64,000 nucleotides of DNA, from positions 3,598,342 through 3,662,341 of the forward strand of contig JYIP02000007.1 in the NCBI GenBank assembly GCA_001051155.2, read 5' to 3'. The first letter of the stretch is position 1. Each line of letters starts with the position of its first letter. Source of the stretch: Chrysoporthe austroafricana. Its lineage: Eukaryota; Ascomycota; Sordariomycetes; Diaporthales; Cryphonectriaceae. Positions 53,092 to 62,847 of the stretch are shown piece by piece. Below the pieces are notes generated by a model. That model saw only the letters and a program-made list of their open reading frames with translations, had not been told where the DNA came from and made no database searches. The position numbers were made by a program, and so were the translations under genes.

Positions 53092-55821
53092 ATGGCGGAT
53101 CAGTCGCTGTCCGAGGTCAAAAGCCATCCGATTGGGAAAAACCTCGATGCTTTTCGCGCTTCTTTTGTTTCACTCTGTGAAGACAGAAACATCTCCTGCA
53201 CCCCAGACGCGCTTGACCAGCTTGTGAAAGAAGGTAAGAGAGATGGATGTTTCGTTAAGAGAGCGGCAAGCATGGCCGTCCACGAAAATGGATTCAAATG
53301 ATCAAACCTATCTGACTTCTATACAGATATCCAGAATCTTGCCCTCGATCTCGTGCTTGCTTTCCGAAACCTCCTAGCCGTTCGCAGCCTACACTCTAAT
53401 GCAAACCACAGCGCCGCCCTTCGCAATAATACCTTACGACTCAATTCCATGATCAGCTTTGACGACTTCGACCCCGACCGTATCAAACCCCTCCTCAAGA
53501 CAGCCTTCAAGACAGCCTTCGAGGACTGTCCCGACAATACGCTGCTCTGGGACAAACTCCATGATGCTGTCACTACCGTATCCGCCCCGCGAACCCCGCC
53601 GCCGCGACCGATCGCGACCCTCCTCGAGCAGACCCCGTGGGTCTATACTACGAGCGGCATCATGAACTCGTCCGAGAAACGTGAAGAGGTGGACAGGATC
53701 CTTAAGCAGGAACTTGGTCCTCTCTATGTCGATATTCCTTCCTTCGACGAGATATACTTCGGACGGGTCGCAGGCCTGGAGGCAGGGTCCAGGGCTGTTT
53801 TTGAGAAGTGCGCCGAGGGCAGCAACCCGCTCTTTGGCCCCCGAGGGTGGCGCGATTGGCCGGCAGTCACATCAGAGAAAAACGTGGTGAGCTGGTTCAA
53901 TGACCTGTTCCCCAAGCTGCAAGCATTCGCAAAGGACTGGAGTGCCGCGCCGACACCTGCGCCGACACCTGCGCCGACCCCTCAACGAAAGCTGCTAGCA
54001 CAACCCAGCACGCCGCTCCTAGACTCTGTGGGAAAGCGCAGCATGGATATCGGCTTTGTCAAGGACGACCCTATCACAAGAGCAGCAAGCGGTCTCAGAT
54101 ATCGGTGGTTGGACGTCCTTGTGCCTGGCGAGTTGAAGATCGATCCGTCTTATGATATACCCTCGCTTGCATGGTTGAGTATTGCGACATACGCAAGGGA
54201 AGTGCTCTCTGGCAGCAAAACCCGTCGCTTTGTCCTATGCTTTACCCTCTGTGGGTCGCTTATGAGACTCTGGGAGTTTGACCGGCTCGGGGGAATTGCG
54301 TCCGATCAATTCGATATCAACCAAGACGGGCTGCGGTTTGTATCCGCAATGCTCGGTTTTCTGTGGATGAACGAAGAGGAGCTTGGCTTTGACCCGACAT
54401 TTAAGAGGACACCGAGCGGCCAGCAGTTCATTGAGATCGATCGGAACGGCGTAACTGAGCGTCTCATGATCGATAGAGCAATCATATACCAGCGTTGCAT
54501 AGCTGGCCGAGCAACAACCTGCTGGCAGGCTCACCCCGAAGACGATCCTCGGACAATACTTGTTGTCAAGGATTCATGGCAGTTTCCAGAGAGGGATGTG
54601 GAAGGTGACTTGCTCCGCAAGGCGACTGATAAGAAGGTTGTCAATATGGCCCGGTATTATCATCACGAGATTGTCCAGATAGGCGGTACCGATGATGATA
54701 TCCGGAGCAATGTGCGCAAGGGACTGGACATCACCAAAGCTTCCAACTACAAGCCGGACTGGACAGACTTTACGCCGCGCGCAAGAGCAACAAGTGTCTC
54801 TCGGAGAGGCCGGAGCAGCAGTGTTGCCGCCATGAAGCGGCTTTCCAGCCAGGCTGTCGCCCCTCCGCCACCAATCAACCGGCCAGCAAGCAGCAGACGG
54901 CCGTCCAGCCAAGCCAGCACATCTCTGCCACCACTGAGCCCGCCCTCCAGCCATGCCAGCACGTCTCGGCCGCCGAGCAAGCGGCCGTCCAGCCAAGCTG
55001 CTGACGCCCCCCAAGCTAGCACACCTCTGCTGCCGACTAAACGGCCCTCCAGCCATACCGACGACGCACTTATGCCACCCAGCAAACGATCCAGGCAATC
55101 GCGAACTCCCAACGAGGCCAGCACTGCTGCCACCACCCTGCCGGACCGGGTACATAGGCGTACTATTGTTCGCGATTATGGGCTGCCGATCTATAAAGCA
55201 AGCTCGCGGGCGAGCCTGCTCGCCGCGCTAGAAGGTTGCATCGCGGGACATGAATCCCTATACCGGGCAGGCTTCCTGCATAGGGACATCTCGGTAAATA
55301 ATCTCATTATCAACGAAGATCCCAGCAACCCGTCCTGGCAGTCGTTCCTGATCGATCTGGACCTTGCTATTGAGATACCACGAGATGGCGCGTCGGGCGC
55401 CAAGGGCATCACCGGAACCAGGGCTTTCCTAGCCATAGGCGCACTTATGGGCGAGCAGCATTCGTTTATGCACGATATCGAGTCCTTCTTCTGGGTTCTC
55501 CTCTGGATCTGCATTCACTACGAGGGGCCTGGCGAGGAGAGAATTGTTCCCGAGTTTGATAGGTGGAACTATGTGGACGGGGACACGCTGCTCAAGATAA
55601 AGGCCGGTGTGATCACGAGCAATATCTTTGCGCGGACAGTCAGACAGGACTTTACCGACTACTACCGGCCGCTGATCCCACTTGTAAACAGACTGCGGGA
55701 AGCGATCTTTCCTGGGAATGAATGTTGGAAGCAGGAGGATCCAGGTCTGTATGCGAGGGTACGGAAAATCCTCGCAGACGGCTGTACAGACCCAGACATT
55801 ACCGCCTTGCCAAATAAGTAA
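53092..55821 (+). CDS. FunK1 fungal-type protein kinase with N-terminal PD-(D/E)XK-like domain, 878 aa
   Basis: Exons 53092-53233 and 53327-55821; intron 53234-53326 (GTAAGA donor, ATACAG acceptor). The start MADQSLSEVKSHPIGKNLDA is preferred, as the frame continues across the intron into DIQNLALDLV. The N-terminal half carries V-P-G-E-L-K (315-318), then ATYAREVLSGSKTRRFVLCF, TLCGSLMRLWEFDRLGG and LGFLWMNEEELGFDP, the typical FunK1 leader with an ExK nuclease-like strand. A Ser/Pro linker (about 550-655) has repeated K-R-P-S-S-Q-A units. The kinase lobe has LHRDISVNNLIIN (HRD at 699-701), FLIDLDLAIE in place of DFG, GTRAFLAIGAL and HDIESFFWVLLWICIHYEG. All match Pkinase_fungal (PF17667). Intact. 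The substrate is not established for the family. It lies inside the inverted-arm unit. Confidence 0.92.
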
Positions 55822-55839
55822 ATAGCATAATAGTAGCCG

Positions 55840-56830
55840 GCGCGGGCCACGTCTGGGTAGTGCGCAGCAGTTTGGTCTATTCTAGTCTTGTCTGTCGACG
55901 CAGAACGGTACCGAGCCTTCAAAACCCCTCGGGGAGGTATATAGCAGGTCGCATATTGCTATTCTGAACTTGTCCGAACGATCTTGACCCGTATATGCGC
56001 AATGCGAGGCCGATCTGTCTGTCTGGAGGCTGCATCTGCTCGGGGCGCCCGGGCGTACCAAACAGCCCGATAAGGGCGTCCGAAAGCCATAGCGCTACGC
56101 AAAGAGGTGCTGCGCCCTCGAGACCCTTCAGGATGGCTGCAAACAGGCCGTGCGGTGCATCTCCGGGTAGCTTCGGGCGGTGCAGGCCTGCGTGGCAGGC
56201 TTTATGCCGTTCGGACTGGTCTTCGGACTCTCTGGGTCTTTGGGGGTAGATGGCCTTTGGCGCGGGCGCGCAGCGAGGGCGAAGGCGAGGGCGCGGGGCG
56301 GCAGACAAGGCATATGGTGGAATTCGCACCACTACCATCACCATACCACATCACACCATACCACACCACAGCACACCACACTATAATGCGTCGCACTGAC
56401 ACCACTAACGCCCGGGGGGTACGGATACTCGACGATAAGCCTGGGAATATATTGAGGGGTGCGGGGGGCGGGGCCCTGGGGATAACGAGAGGGAGGGGAA
56501 CAGACGTGAACGACGCGCGCTGCACCACTACTACCGCCACCACCATCACCACCGCCCGGGAGGAGGGAAGGACGCTGAAAGGGGGGCGCGGACACCTGAT
56601 GGCGGCTTGGGGATACGTCGCGGGAGGCAGGGGAGGCCTGGGGGCGACAAAGGGAGCGACTGAGAACAAACCACATACCACGGCAATGCGAGGCTGGCAA
56701 CAACAAAAGGGGAAACTCGGAGACAAACTGAAACCCCCCGGCAACGACAAAAGGAGACGAAACGATACGGACTGCTTGTCCATGCGCACGGGAGGCCGGA
56801 AGGGGGGGAAACCTGGAGCTATACGAGCTG
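55840..56830 (-). repeat. repeat family 2 (inverted) plus block of shared modules
   Basis: 55965-56190 is the inverted relative of 49540-49740 (CGAACGATCTTGACCCGTAT; GATCTGTCTGTCTGGAGGCTG; GGGCGTCCGAAAGCC; AACAGGCCGTGCGGTGC). It is followed by the TTCGGGCGG module (56170-56240), GGTACGGATACTCGACG (56418) and the GGGGCGACAAAGGGAGC module (56640-56760). Confidence 0.75.
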
Positions 56831-57840
56831 TAGAAGCTGCAAGAGCTCTGTATAAGCTTTCGGAGCCGTAAAGTGCGAGCTGTAGGAGGAGTAGGAGCAG
56901 CTCTGGCAGCCGTACGAGCTGTGCAGGCTGTAAGAGCTGTACGAGCTTGGGAGCCGTACAAAGCGGAAGTCTGGGAGATCTGAGAGCTGTCGCAGCTGTG
57001 CGAGCCTTCGAAGCTGTAAAGTGCGAGCCGTAAGAGGTATAGAAACTGTAAGAGCTCTAGGGGCTATGGGCAGATGAGCTGTACGAGCTGTGCAAAGATA
57101 AGGTCTGGGAGGAGGAGTAGCAGGAAGAATGGCGGCTATGCGAGCTATGCAAGCTTTGAGAGCTCTGTGCAAGCTCTAAGAGCTCTGTGCAAGCTCTGAG
57201 AGCTATGGAATGCGAGCTGTGGGAGGTATGGAAGTTGTAAAGAGTTCCGGGAACTGTGGGAAGAAGATCTGCGCGAGCTGCGAGAGGAACAGGAATAGCT
57301 CTGGCAGCTGTACGAGCTGTACAAGCTGTGCAAGCTGTGCGAAAAGGAGGTCTGGTAAGAGCTGTGGCAGCTTTGCAAGCTCTTCGAGCCGTGCGAGCTC
57401 CGGAAGCTGTAGAATGCGAGCTGCGAGAGCTGCGAGAGGAGTAGGAGCAGCTCTGGCAGCTGTGCGAGCTGTGCGAAGAGGAGGTCTGGTGGGAGCTGTG
57501 GCCGCTGTGCAAGCTCTTCGAGCTATACGAGCTCCGGAAGCTGTGGAGTGCGAGCTGCGAGAGGAGTGCGGGCTGTGGGAGCTGTGGGAGCTGTGGGAGC
57601 TGTGGGAGCTGTGGGAGCTGTGGAAGCTGCAAGAGCTCCGCAGGAGCTCTCGGAGCTGTAAAGTGAGAGCTGTATAAGCTGTAGGAGGTGCGCAAGCTGT
57701 AAGACGTCTGGGGGCTATGGAAGGAAGAGCTGTAGCAGGATGCGAGAGGATACAAGGTGATCATGCTGCTCTGGCCTTGCCGGCTGGCACACAGGCAGAC
57801 CGCCAGCCAGCCAGCACCAGTGCGCGTGATCACGTGGTTC
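56831..57840. repeat. GAGCTGTGN minisatellite (block 5)
   Basis: Dense 9-bp units, including five or more perfect tandem GAGCTGTGG at about 57578-57630, with GTCTGGGAG and GAAGAGGAG interruptions. The block ends with the GGCCTTGCCGGCTGGC / CAGCCAGCC module and the 20-bp core at 57841-57860. Confidence 0.85.
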
Positions 57841-58083
57841 GGCTATAGTCGGACATAAGCATCACTACAGCTGGTCGTGCGGGGCACAGCGGAGCACAGC
57901 AGGGGATAGCTGTGTGCTGTGTGCATGACAGCAGTATGTACGAAAGACAGCTGTGTGCACGAAGGATAGCTGTGGGAGAGGGGGATAGCTGTATGCGCGC
58001 TAGCCTGGCTGTGCCTTGTGTGCTGGTGGCAGCCTTGTCCCCCGCCTACCAGCCTTGTCTCCCTCGGCCACCAGAGGGAGCAC
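57841..58083 (+). repeat. core-motif repeat module
   Basis: Starts with GGCTATAGTCGGACATAAGC and continues through GTGCTGGTGGCAGCCTTGTC and CCAGCCTTGTCTCCCTCGG, the same order as at 11376-11440, 21439-21545 and 48461-48620. Confidence 0.75.
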
Positions 58084-58157
58084 CGAAATAGAGTGGGCGG
58101 AGGGAGCTGGGAAAGCCGAAGAAGAAGTGGAGGGGAGAACAAACGCAAGCGATGCCA
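58084..58157 (+). repeat. 74-nt mirror repeat, right half
   Basis: Runs from CGAAATAGAGTGGGCG to GCGATGCCA. Its bases in reverse order equal 52309-52382 exactly. It abuts the right inverted arm at 58158. Confidence 0.95.
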
Positions 58158-58302
58158 CTTGAACGAGCAAATCAATCTCCTTATATCCTTTCGGATTACA
58201 TTAAACAAGCGGCGCAATGCATCTCCCAATACGTCTGGGTGGTTCCTGTCCGGCGAAAAGAGAGGGGGCTCTGATCAGCCCTAACCCTTGCTTACGGAAT
58301 TG
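58158..58302 (-). repeat. right inverted arm bounding the FunK1 unit
   Basis: Reverse complement of 52150-52308, from CTTGAACGAGC to the CTTACGGAATTG motif. Contains GCGGCGCAATGCATCTCCCA, identical to the left arm when reversed and complemented. Confidence 0.85.
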
Positions 58303-58413
58303 CGTATGTCTCCGTGCGTATATCCGAGACGATCATCCGACGCGCACGCATCCAGACCCTAACGACCAATCGTTAGCCGCCCTTGGCACCGCGCTGCACA
58401 AGCAAGGGTTAGG
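58268..58413. mobile_element. MITE-like element, TIR CCCTAACCCTTGCTTA (copy 2)
   Basis: Begins CCCTAACCCTTGCTTACGG and ends GCACAAGCAAGGGTTAGGG, 146 bp. The interior shares CGAGACGATCATCCGACG with copy 1. Flanks are CTGATCAG and CTATCAGG, with no convincing duplication. Confidence 0.6.
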
Positions 58414-58655
58414 GCTATCAGGATGTTGAGTCAGGACAGATCCAACGTAGCCTGATCATCCTCTTCTCTCTCCTCTTTACCATCGCTACGTTTCGACATA
58501 CTACACCGCACATTGTTCCATTGGTCGTCTTGCGTCTTCCCATACTCTTCTTTCCATTCTGCTTCTCTCCCGCACAGCACAGCACCCAAACAAAATACTG
58601 CATCGCACATCCGCAGTAGGCACCAGAAGAACACAGTCGCCCGCCATCCCATCGC
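58414..58655. other. no gene seen
   Basis: Pyrimidine-rich interval between the MITE-like element and the tandem repeat. Short ORFs only. Confidence 0.3.
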
Positions 58656-59010
58656 CACGCTACAGGACGCTTCGTCTTGTGCTTTAGGGGCAGCGGAATA
58701 ATCCCCTCTTCGGTTTCTCGCCTTCACGGCAAACGGGATACTGTATGGTAATCCCCTCAACGGAGAACCGGGGCCAGGGTCGAGTTGCGCTGTCCTACAG
58801 GACGTCTCGTCTTGGGCCTTGGGAGCAGCGGAATAATCCCCTCTTCGGGTTCTATCTCGCCTTCACTGCAAACGGGGAGAGGGGATAATCCCCTCTCCGG
58901 AGAACCGGGGCCAGGGTCGAGTTGCGCTATTCTACAGGACGTCTCGTCTTAGGAGCAGCGGAATAATCCCCTCTTCGGAGAACCCGGGGCCAGGGTCGAG
59001 TTGCGCTGTT
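58656..59010. repeat. three tandem copies of a 90-140 bp unit
   Basis: Each unit runs CTACAGGACG, TCTCGTCTT, GCAGCGGAATAATCCCCTCTT, then GGAGAACCGGGGCCAGGGTC and GAGTTGCGCT. Copies start at about 58662, 58793 and 58932; the third lacks the middle part. Confidence 0.85.
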
Positions 59011-59084
59011 GGCCGAGACTGTGCTTCTTTTGGGGACCGCATCGCATTTATTCTTCATTTCCCTTCCTCTCCATCTCGTCTTTC

Positions 59085-59120
59085 GATCGATCCGATCCGA
59101 TCCGATCCGATCCGATCCGA
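59085..59120. repeat. (GATCC)n microsatellite
   Basis: Six consecutive GATCC units within TTTCGATCGATCC...GAACC. Confidence 0.95.
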
Positions 59121-59387
59121 ACCAGAGTCAAGGCTGCTCTATTACGCTGCGCTGCGTTCTACCGACCAAAAGCCGGGGCGGGTGGGATCCTTGTATATTT
59201 CATGCAAGGGGTTTACATTTCTGATATCTAAAGCCGGTGAATACAGTTACGTTCTTCTCTTGGCCTGCCTGATTCTTCTCGGGGGACTGTATATAAATTA
59301 TCCGACCACTGCTGACTGTTTGTATGCATTCATTCCTAGGCCCGACCGACCTACGCCCCCCCCCCCCGGGGTGTCATAGTTAGCATC

Positions 59388-60050
59388 ATGGCCATGCCCA
59401 TGTCCGCCACCGCGTCTTCCTCCCCCAGCGCCGTCAGGTTCACCCGGATCGGCGTGGCGGACTTCAGTCCGGATCATGATTCCTTGCCCTCGTCCGGGTC
59501 CTGCGCGTTTCGCGCGAACATCCACGTCCTCTTCGAACCCGCTTCCAACAGCGCTAATATCAAGGTCGAGGCCCCTGTCGCCTTGCGTGTCATTCCCGCC
59601 CCTCAGACTGCTAGTTACGTCCCTGCGACTGATATCGATACCAACGACAATTCCTCCCAGTTCCGCGTTCTCCTGCACATCCGCCCTGAACAAATCACCT
59701 CGGTCGCCTCGTCGCGGCTGCAGAAGCTCCCCCAGCGCCTCCGTCCGGTATATGAGCGCCTCTATGATCAAGATACCGTCTCCTTCCGGCTTGAGCTCTC
59801 CTCGCCGCCCGCCCTGGTCGTCCCGAACATCAGTCCCCCCCTCTACCCCAACACGCGCGCCGATCTTGACCTGCTCGCAGCCTTCCAGCATGCTGCCAGT
59901 GCTCCTACCCGCGCGCTCACTCTCTATATCCCCGGCACTAGCCTGACCGACGGCTGCACGACGAGGCTGTCTGAAGGCTGCCACGCCTGCCACGACTGAA
60001 GTCGACCCGGAGAAATACAGGAATCATGCAACTTGTCCTAAGCTACCAGC
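59388..60050 (+). pseudogene. N-terminal part of the uncharacterised family seen at 50172-51323
   Basis: The 203-aa open frame (MAMPMSATASSSPSAVRFTR...) has FRANIHVLFEPASNSANIKV, RPVYERLYDQDTVSFRLELS, SPPALVVPNISPPLYPNTRA and ALTLYIPGTSLTD, the same order as the 50-51 kb relic. After TSLTDG the frame slips. A +1 frame reads KAATPATTEVDPEKY, closer to the expected continuation, and is then cut by repeat DNA at about 60060. The coiled-coil C-terminal half is missing. Probably truncated. Confidence 0.55.
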
Positions 60051-60059
60051 TAATCTTCT

Positions 60060-60480
60060 CCCCATGACGGATAAATAACAACAGCAGGGGAGGACGTGCA
60101 GCTGTCGACGCAGCCAGCTAGTAGCGACAGAGGAGGCGCGACGCTTAATGGCTCCAGGCAGCTAGCCGCAACAGACAAAGAGCAAGGAGCTGTCATTAGC
60201 CCGGAAGAGCGGCTTCGATAAAGGAAGAGCCTACAAAGCATAGGCAGCAGAGGACAAGCATTGACAGCTGGTGCCATCACGGGCACGGACTTGGTCTGGT
60301 TCTGCACAAGAAGGAACGCGTATATCCGCATATGTCCATACCAGTGTGCGTCAGTACGTAGATTGGCTATAGTCGGGCACGCATTCGGCTATAGCCGGAC
60401 ATGCCTGCATACCGAGGACCTGCCGCGCCCTTGCGCTGTGCTGTGCTGCGCACGCCCGGAAGTGCACTCTGCACGTGAGC
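60060..60480 (+). repeat. GC-rich mosaic repeat fragment with two core motifs
   Basis: GACGCAGCCAGCTAG...GGAGGCG modules resemble 10960-11060. GTTCTGCACAAGAAGGAACGCG precedes GGCTATAGTCGGGCAC (60364) and GGCTATAGCCGGACATGCC (60386). Confidence 0.65.
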
Positions 60481-60917
60481 TCGTTTCGTTTGTCCTCTAG
60501 AAACAGCTACGTGATGGGGATCGATGCAGACTACGTATGTCGACAGGCTAACGGCCGTGGGTTCCTCTTTGCGCGCTTCGCCTGCGCGCTCCTCCAAGCA
60601 GCGCATCGCCGGCCGGCGCTTTGGGGCGTCAAGCTAAGCCTGGCCTGCCTGCGCGCCACAGTATTCATTGCAATGTGCACATATCACCAGTCTTTGAGAA
60701 CAGAAAGCACGGGCCGGAAGGAACGTCACGCAGACATGCTTATACGCAGCTACGAGAGAGAGTTTTGGGTTGTGTGGGAAGACACTGGGATTGGGCGGAC
60801 GCGGCTGCTCCGTCTCCGAACTACTTTATGCTACAGGAGTAGTAGTAATGTGTGTCAGTCCAAAAAAACAGAAAAGACAAGTGTGAGTTGACGTCTGACT
60901 GCACGTCTTCTAAAGAC
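60481..60917. other. unassigned interval
   Basis: ORFs of 70-140 aa overlap in different frames; none has a recognisable family. Confidence 0.25.
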
Positions 60918-61807
60918 TCAGTCCTTTCCCTTGCGAGCCGGGCCGTTGTGGGCCTGTATCACAAAACCATCGTCCATGTGGATCGCCGCATTCTCGTCTC
61001 GGGACGAGTAGCCAATCCCACCCTTCACATAGCCACCGTACGCTCCGGGGCAGCCGAAGTTGGCCGCATCTGTTCTGTATTAGCATCGTTCACCCACCAG
61101 AGAGGCTTGAAGTAATGATCTCGGGAGTGTCTTCAGGAAGGAAAATAAAGGGGGGGGGGGGAAGGGCACCGTTTTGAAGAAAAAAGAAAGGTGAGAGTGG
61201 GTGGCTACTTACAGTGCTTCGTGGGCTCGTCGACGACCGCACACCAGCACTTATCATCGCAGATGTTGTACTGGGGCCGCTGCCAGCCCCGGGGGTTTGG
61301 CTGCGGCGCCCGGGTCTCCTTGTTCACCTTCACGCCGGCCGAGTTGCAGGTCCACCAGCCCTGGCACGCATGCAGCATCGAGGGGGCATCGTACGGAACC
61401 ACGCCCGCGGGCTTGGGAAAGGTCGCCGCGCCCGAGGTGTCGCAGCGCAGCTCGTAGCGGATCAGGAGCGAGGTGTCGAACCCCCGCTCCGCTAGGATGT
61501 GGCCTAAGACGGTGTCGGTGTGAGCGGTGCGGGTGCTCTCGGGACCCGAGGCCGCGGCGGCAGAGACGAGGTGAACGGAGGTGGTGGCTGTAGCGTTGGT
61601 GGTGGCGGCGCCGGTGGTGGCGCCGAGGGCGGGGGTAGTGGCTGTGACAAAAGTAGAAGCGACATCGGAAGCAGAGGCGCCGTCGGAAGCAGAGGCGCCA
61701 TCGGAAGCAGAGGCGACCTCGGCGACGGCCGAGAGGGCCGCGCCGGAGGCAGACATGATGAGGCCCAGCAGGGCGAGAATGCCGGTAGAGTAGATGAACG
61801 TCTTCAT
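60918..61807 (-). CDS. secreted cysteine-containing protein, 248 aa, two exons
   Basis: Exons 61807-61213 and 61069-60918; intron 61070-61212 (GTAAGT donor, GCTAAT branch, AACAG acceptor), total 747 nt. The N terminus MKTFIYSTGILALLGLIMSA is a signal peptide. Residues about 28-100 are Ala/Ser/Thr-rich, with an imperfect A-S-D-G-A-S repeat (encoded by an 18-bp tandem). The mature domain has cysteines in RCDTSGA, HACQGWWTC, ICDDKCWCA and, in exon 2, NFGCPGAYGG, consistent with disulphides. Splicing replaces the C-K end of the unspliced frame by Y-A-A-N-F-G-C. A small secreted or effector-type protein; no family recognised. Divergent from 62848. Confidence 0.75.
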
Positions 61808-62157
61808 TGTTGCTAGATGTTGCTAGGTCTGGCGGCCTGGTTTGTAGACAAGTCGTTCGTTAGCTCGCTCCTGCGCCTCCGGAGATAGTCTGCTCGGGAG
61901 AACTGCTTACCTGCGGGATGATGATTTGTGGGAGTGTAGAGAGAGTCTTTGGTGCTTACGTCGAGGACGAGGAGTAGTGGACAAGACTCGGAAGATCTGT
62001 CTGCTTGTTCGGTAGGGAGTTGAAGAAGAACTGGACAATTTCCAAGTGCGAAGGGAGATGGGTTTATATATCCCACCTGTAGTGCGCAGCGGGTGAGAAT
62101 ATTCAACTTCAATGCGGGTTAGGGTAGGATGAAATTGTACTCACTTTACGCAATAGA
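61808..62157. other. upstream region of the secreted-protein gene
   Basis: No coding signal; includes the promoter side of the minus-strand gene. Confidence 0.35.
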
Positions 62158-62645
62158 ACCCTTTCACTAGGTCTGTAGAGGTGAAGTAATATCGTTCCCA
62201 GAGGTGAAAACAGGACCCTGTGACTAGGTCTATATAGGTGAAGTGATGTAGTCACTGTTTTCCGAGACAAAAGTAGCAAATAGCCCTAAATAGAAAATCT
62301 TCACTAGATTTACATAGATGAATGAAGTCATTATCATTCCCAGAGAGAAAAAAAAACCAGCAAACAGCACCTTTCGACTAAGTTTGTACAGGTGAGGTAG
62401 TCACTCATCGTGTTTAGAGATTCAGAGATAAAAAATAGCAAATGCCCCTAATTAGAATTCTTTCACTAGGCCTACATAGATGAAGTCGCTATCATTCCCA
62501 GAGAGAAAAAACAGCAAACAGCACCTTTCGACTAAGTTTGTATAGGTGAAGTAGTCACCGTGTTCAGAGATTCAGAGATAAAATTTTAGGTCTGGGTAGG
62601 TAAAGTCATCATCATTCCTGGAGAGAAAAAAACTGCAAATAGCTC
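62158..62645. repeat. alternating tandem repeat in the divergent intergenic region
   Basis: Seven units with CTAGGTCTRYATAGGTGAAGT-like cores at about 62170, 62225, 62306, 62378, 62465, 62532 and 62588. Two alternating types follow the core: one with GTAGTCAC, one with CATTCCCAGAGAG. Higher-order period about 150-160 bp. Confidence 0.8.
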
Positions 62646-62847
62646 TAACTATTTGCAGCAAGCTGCATCCTGCAGTAGATATCTTCCAATATATAATGAC
62701 GCTTATATCTCGCACCACTTTGCAACTCCTTGATCTCACCCATCTTCCACAATAGCTAAAGATAGTCATTGCCTTTGTGGATCTCCTCCCGAACTGACAT
62801 CTGCCGATAACTATCCATCCTCTGCAACCAGAAACCAAGCCGTCAAG

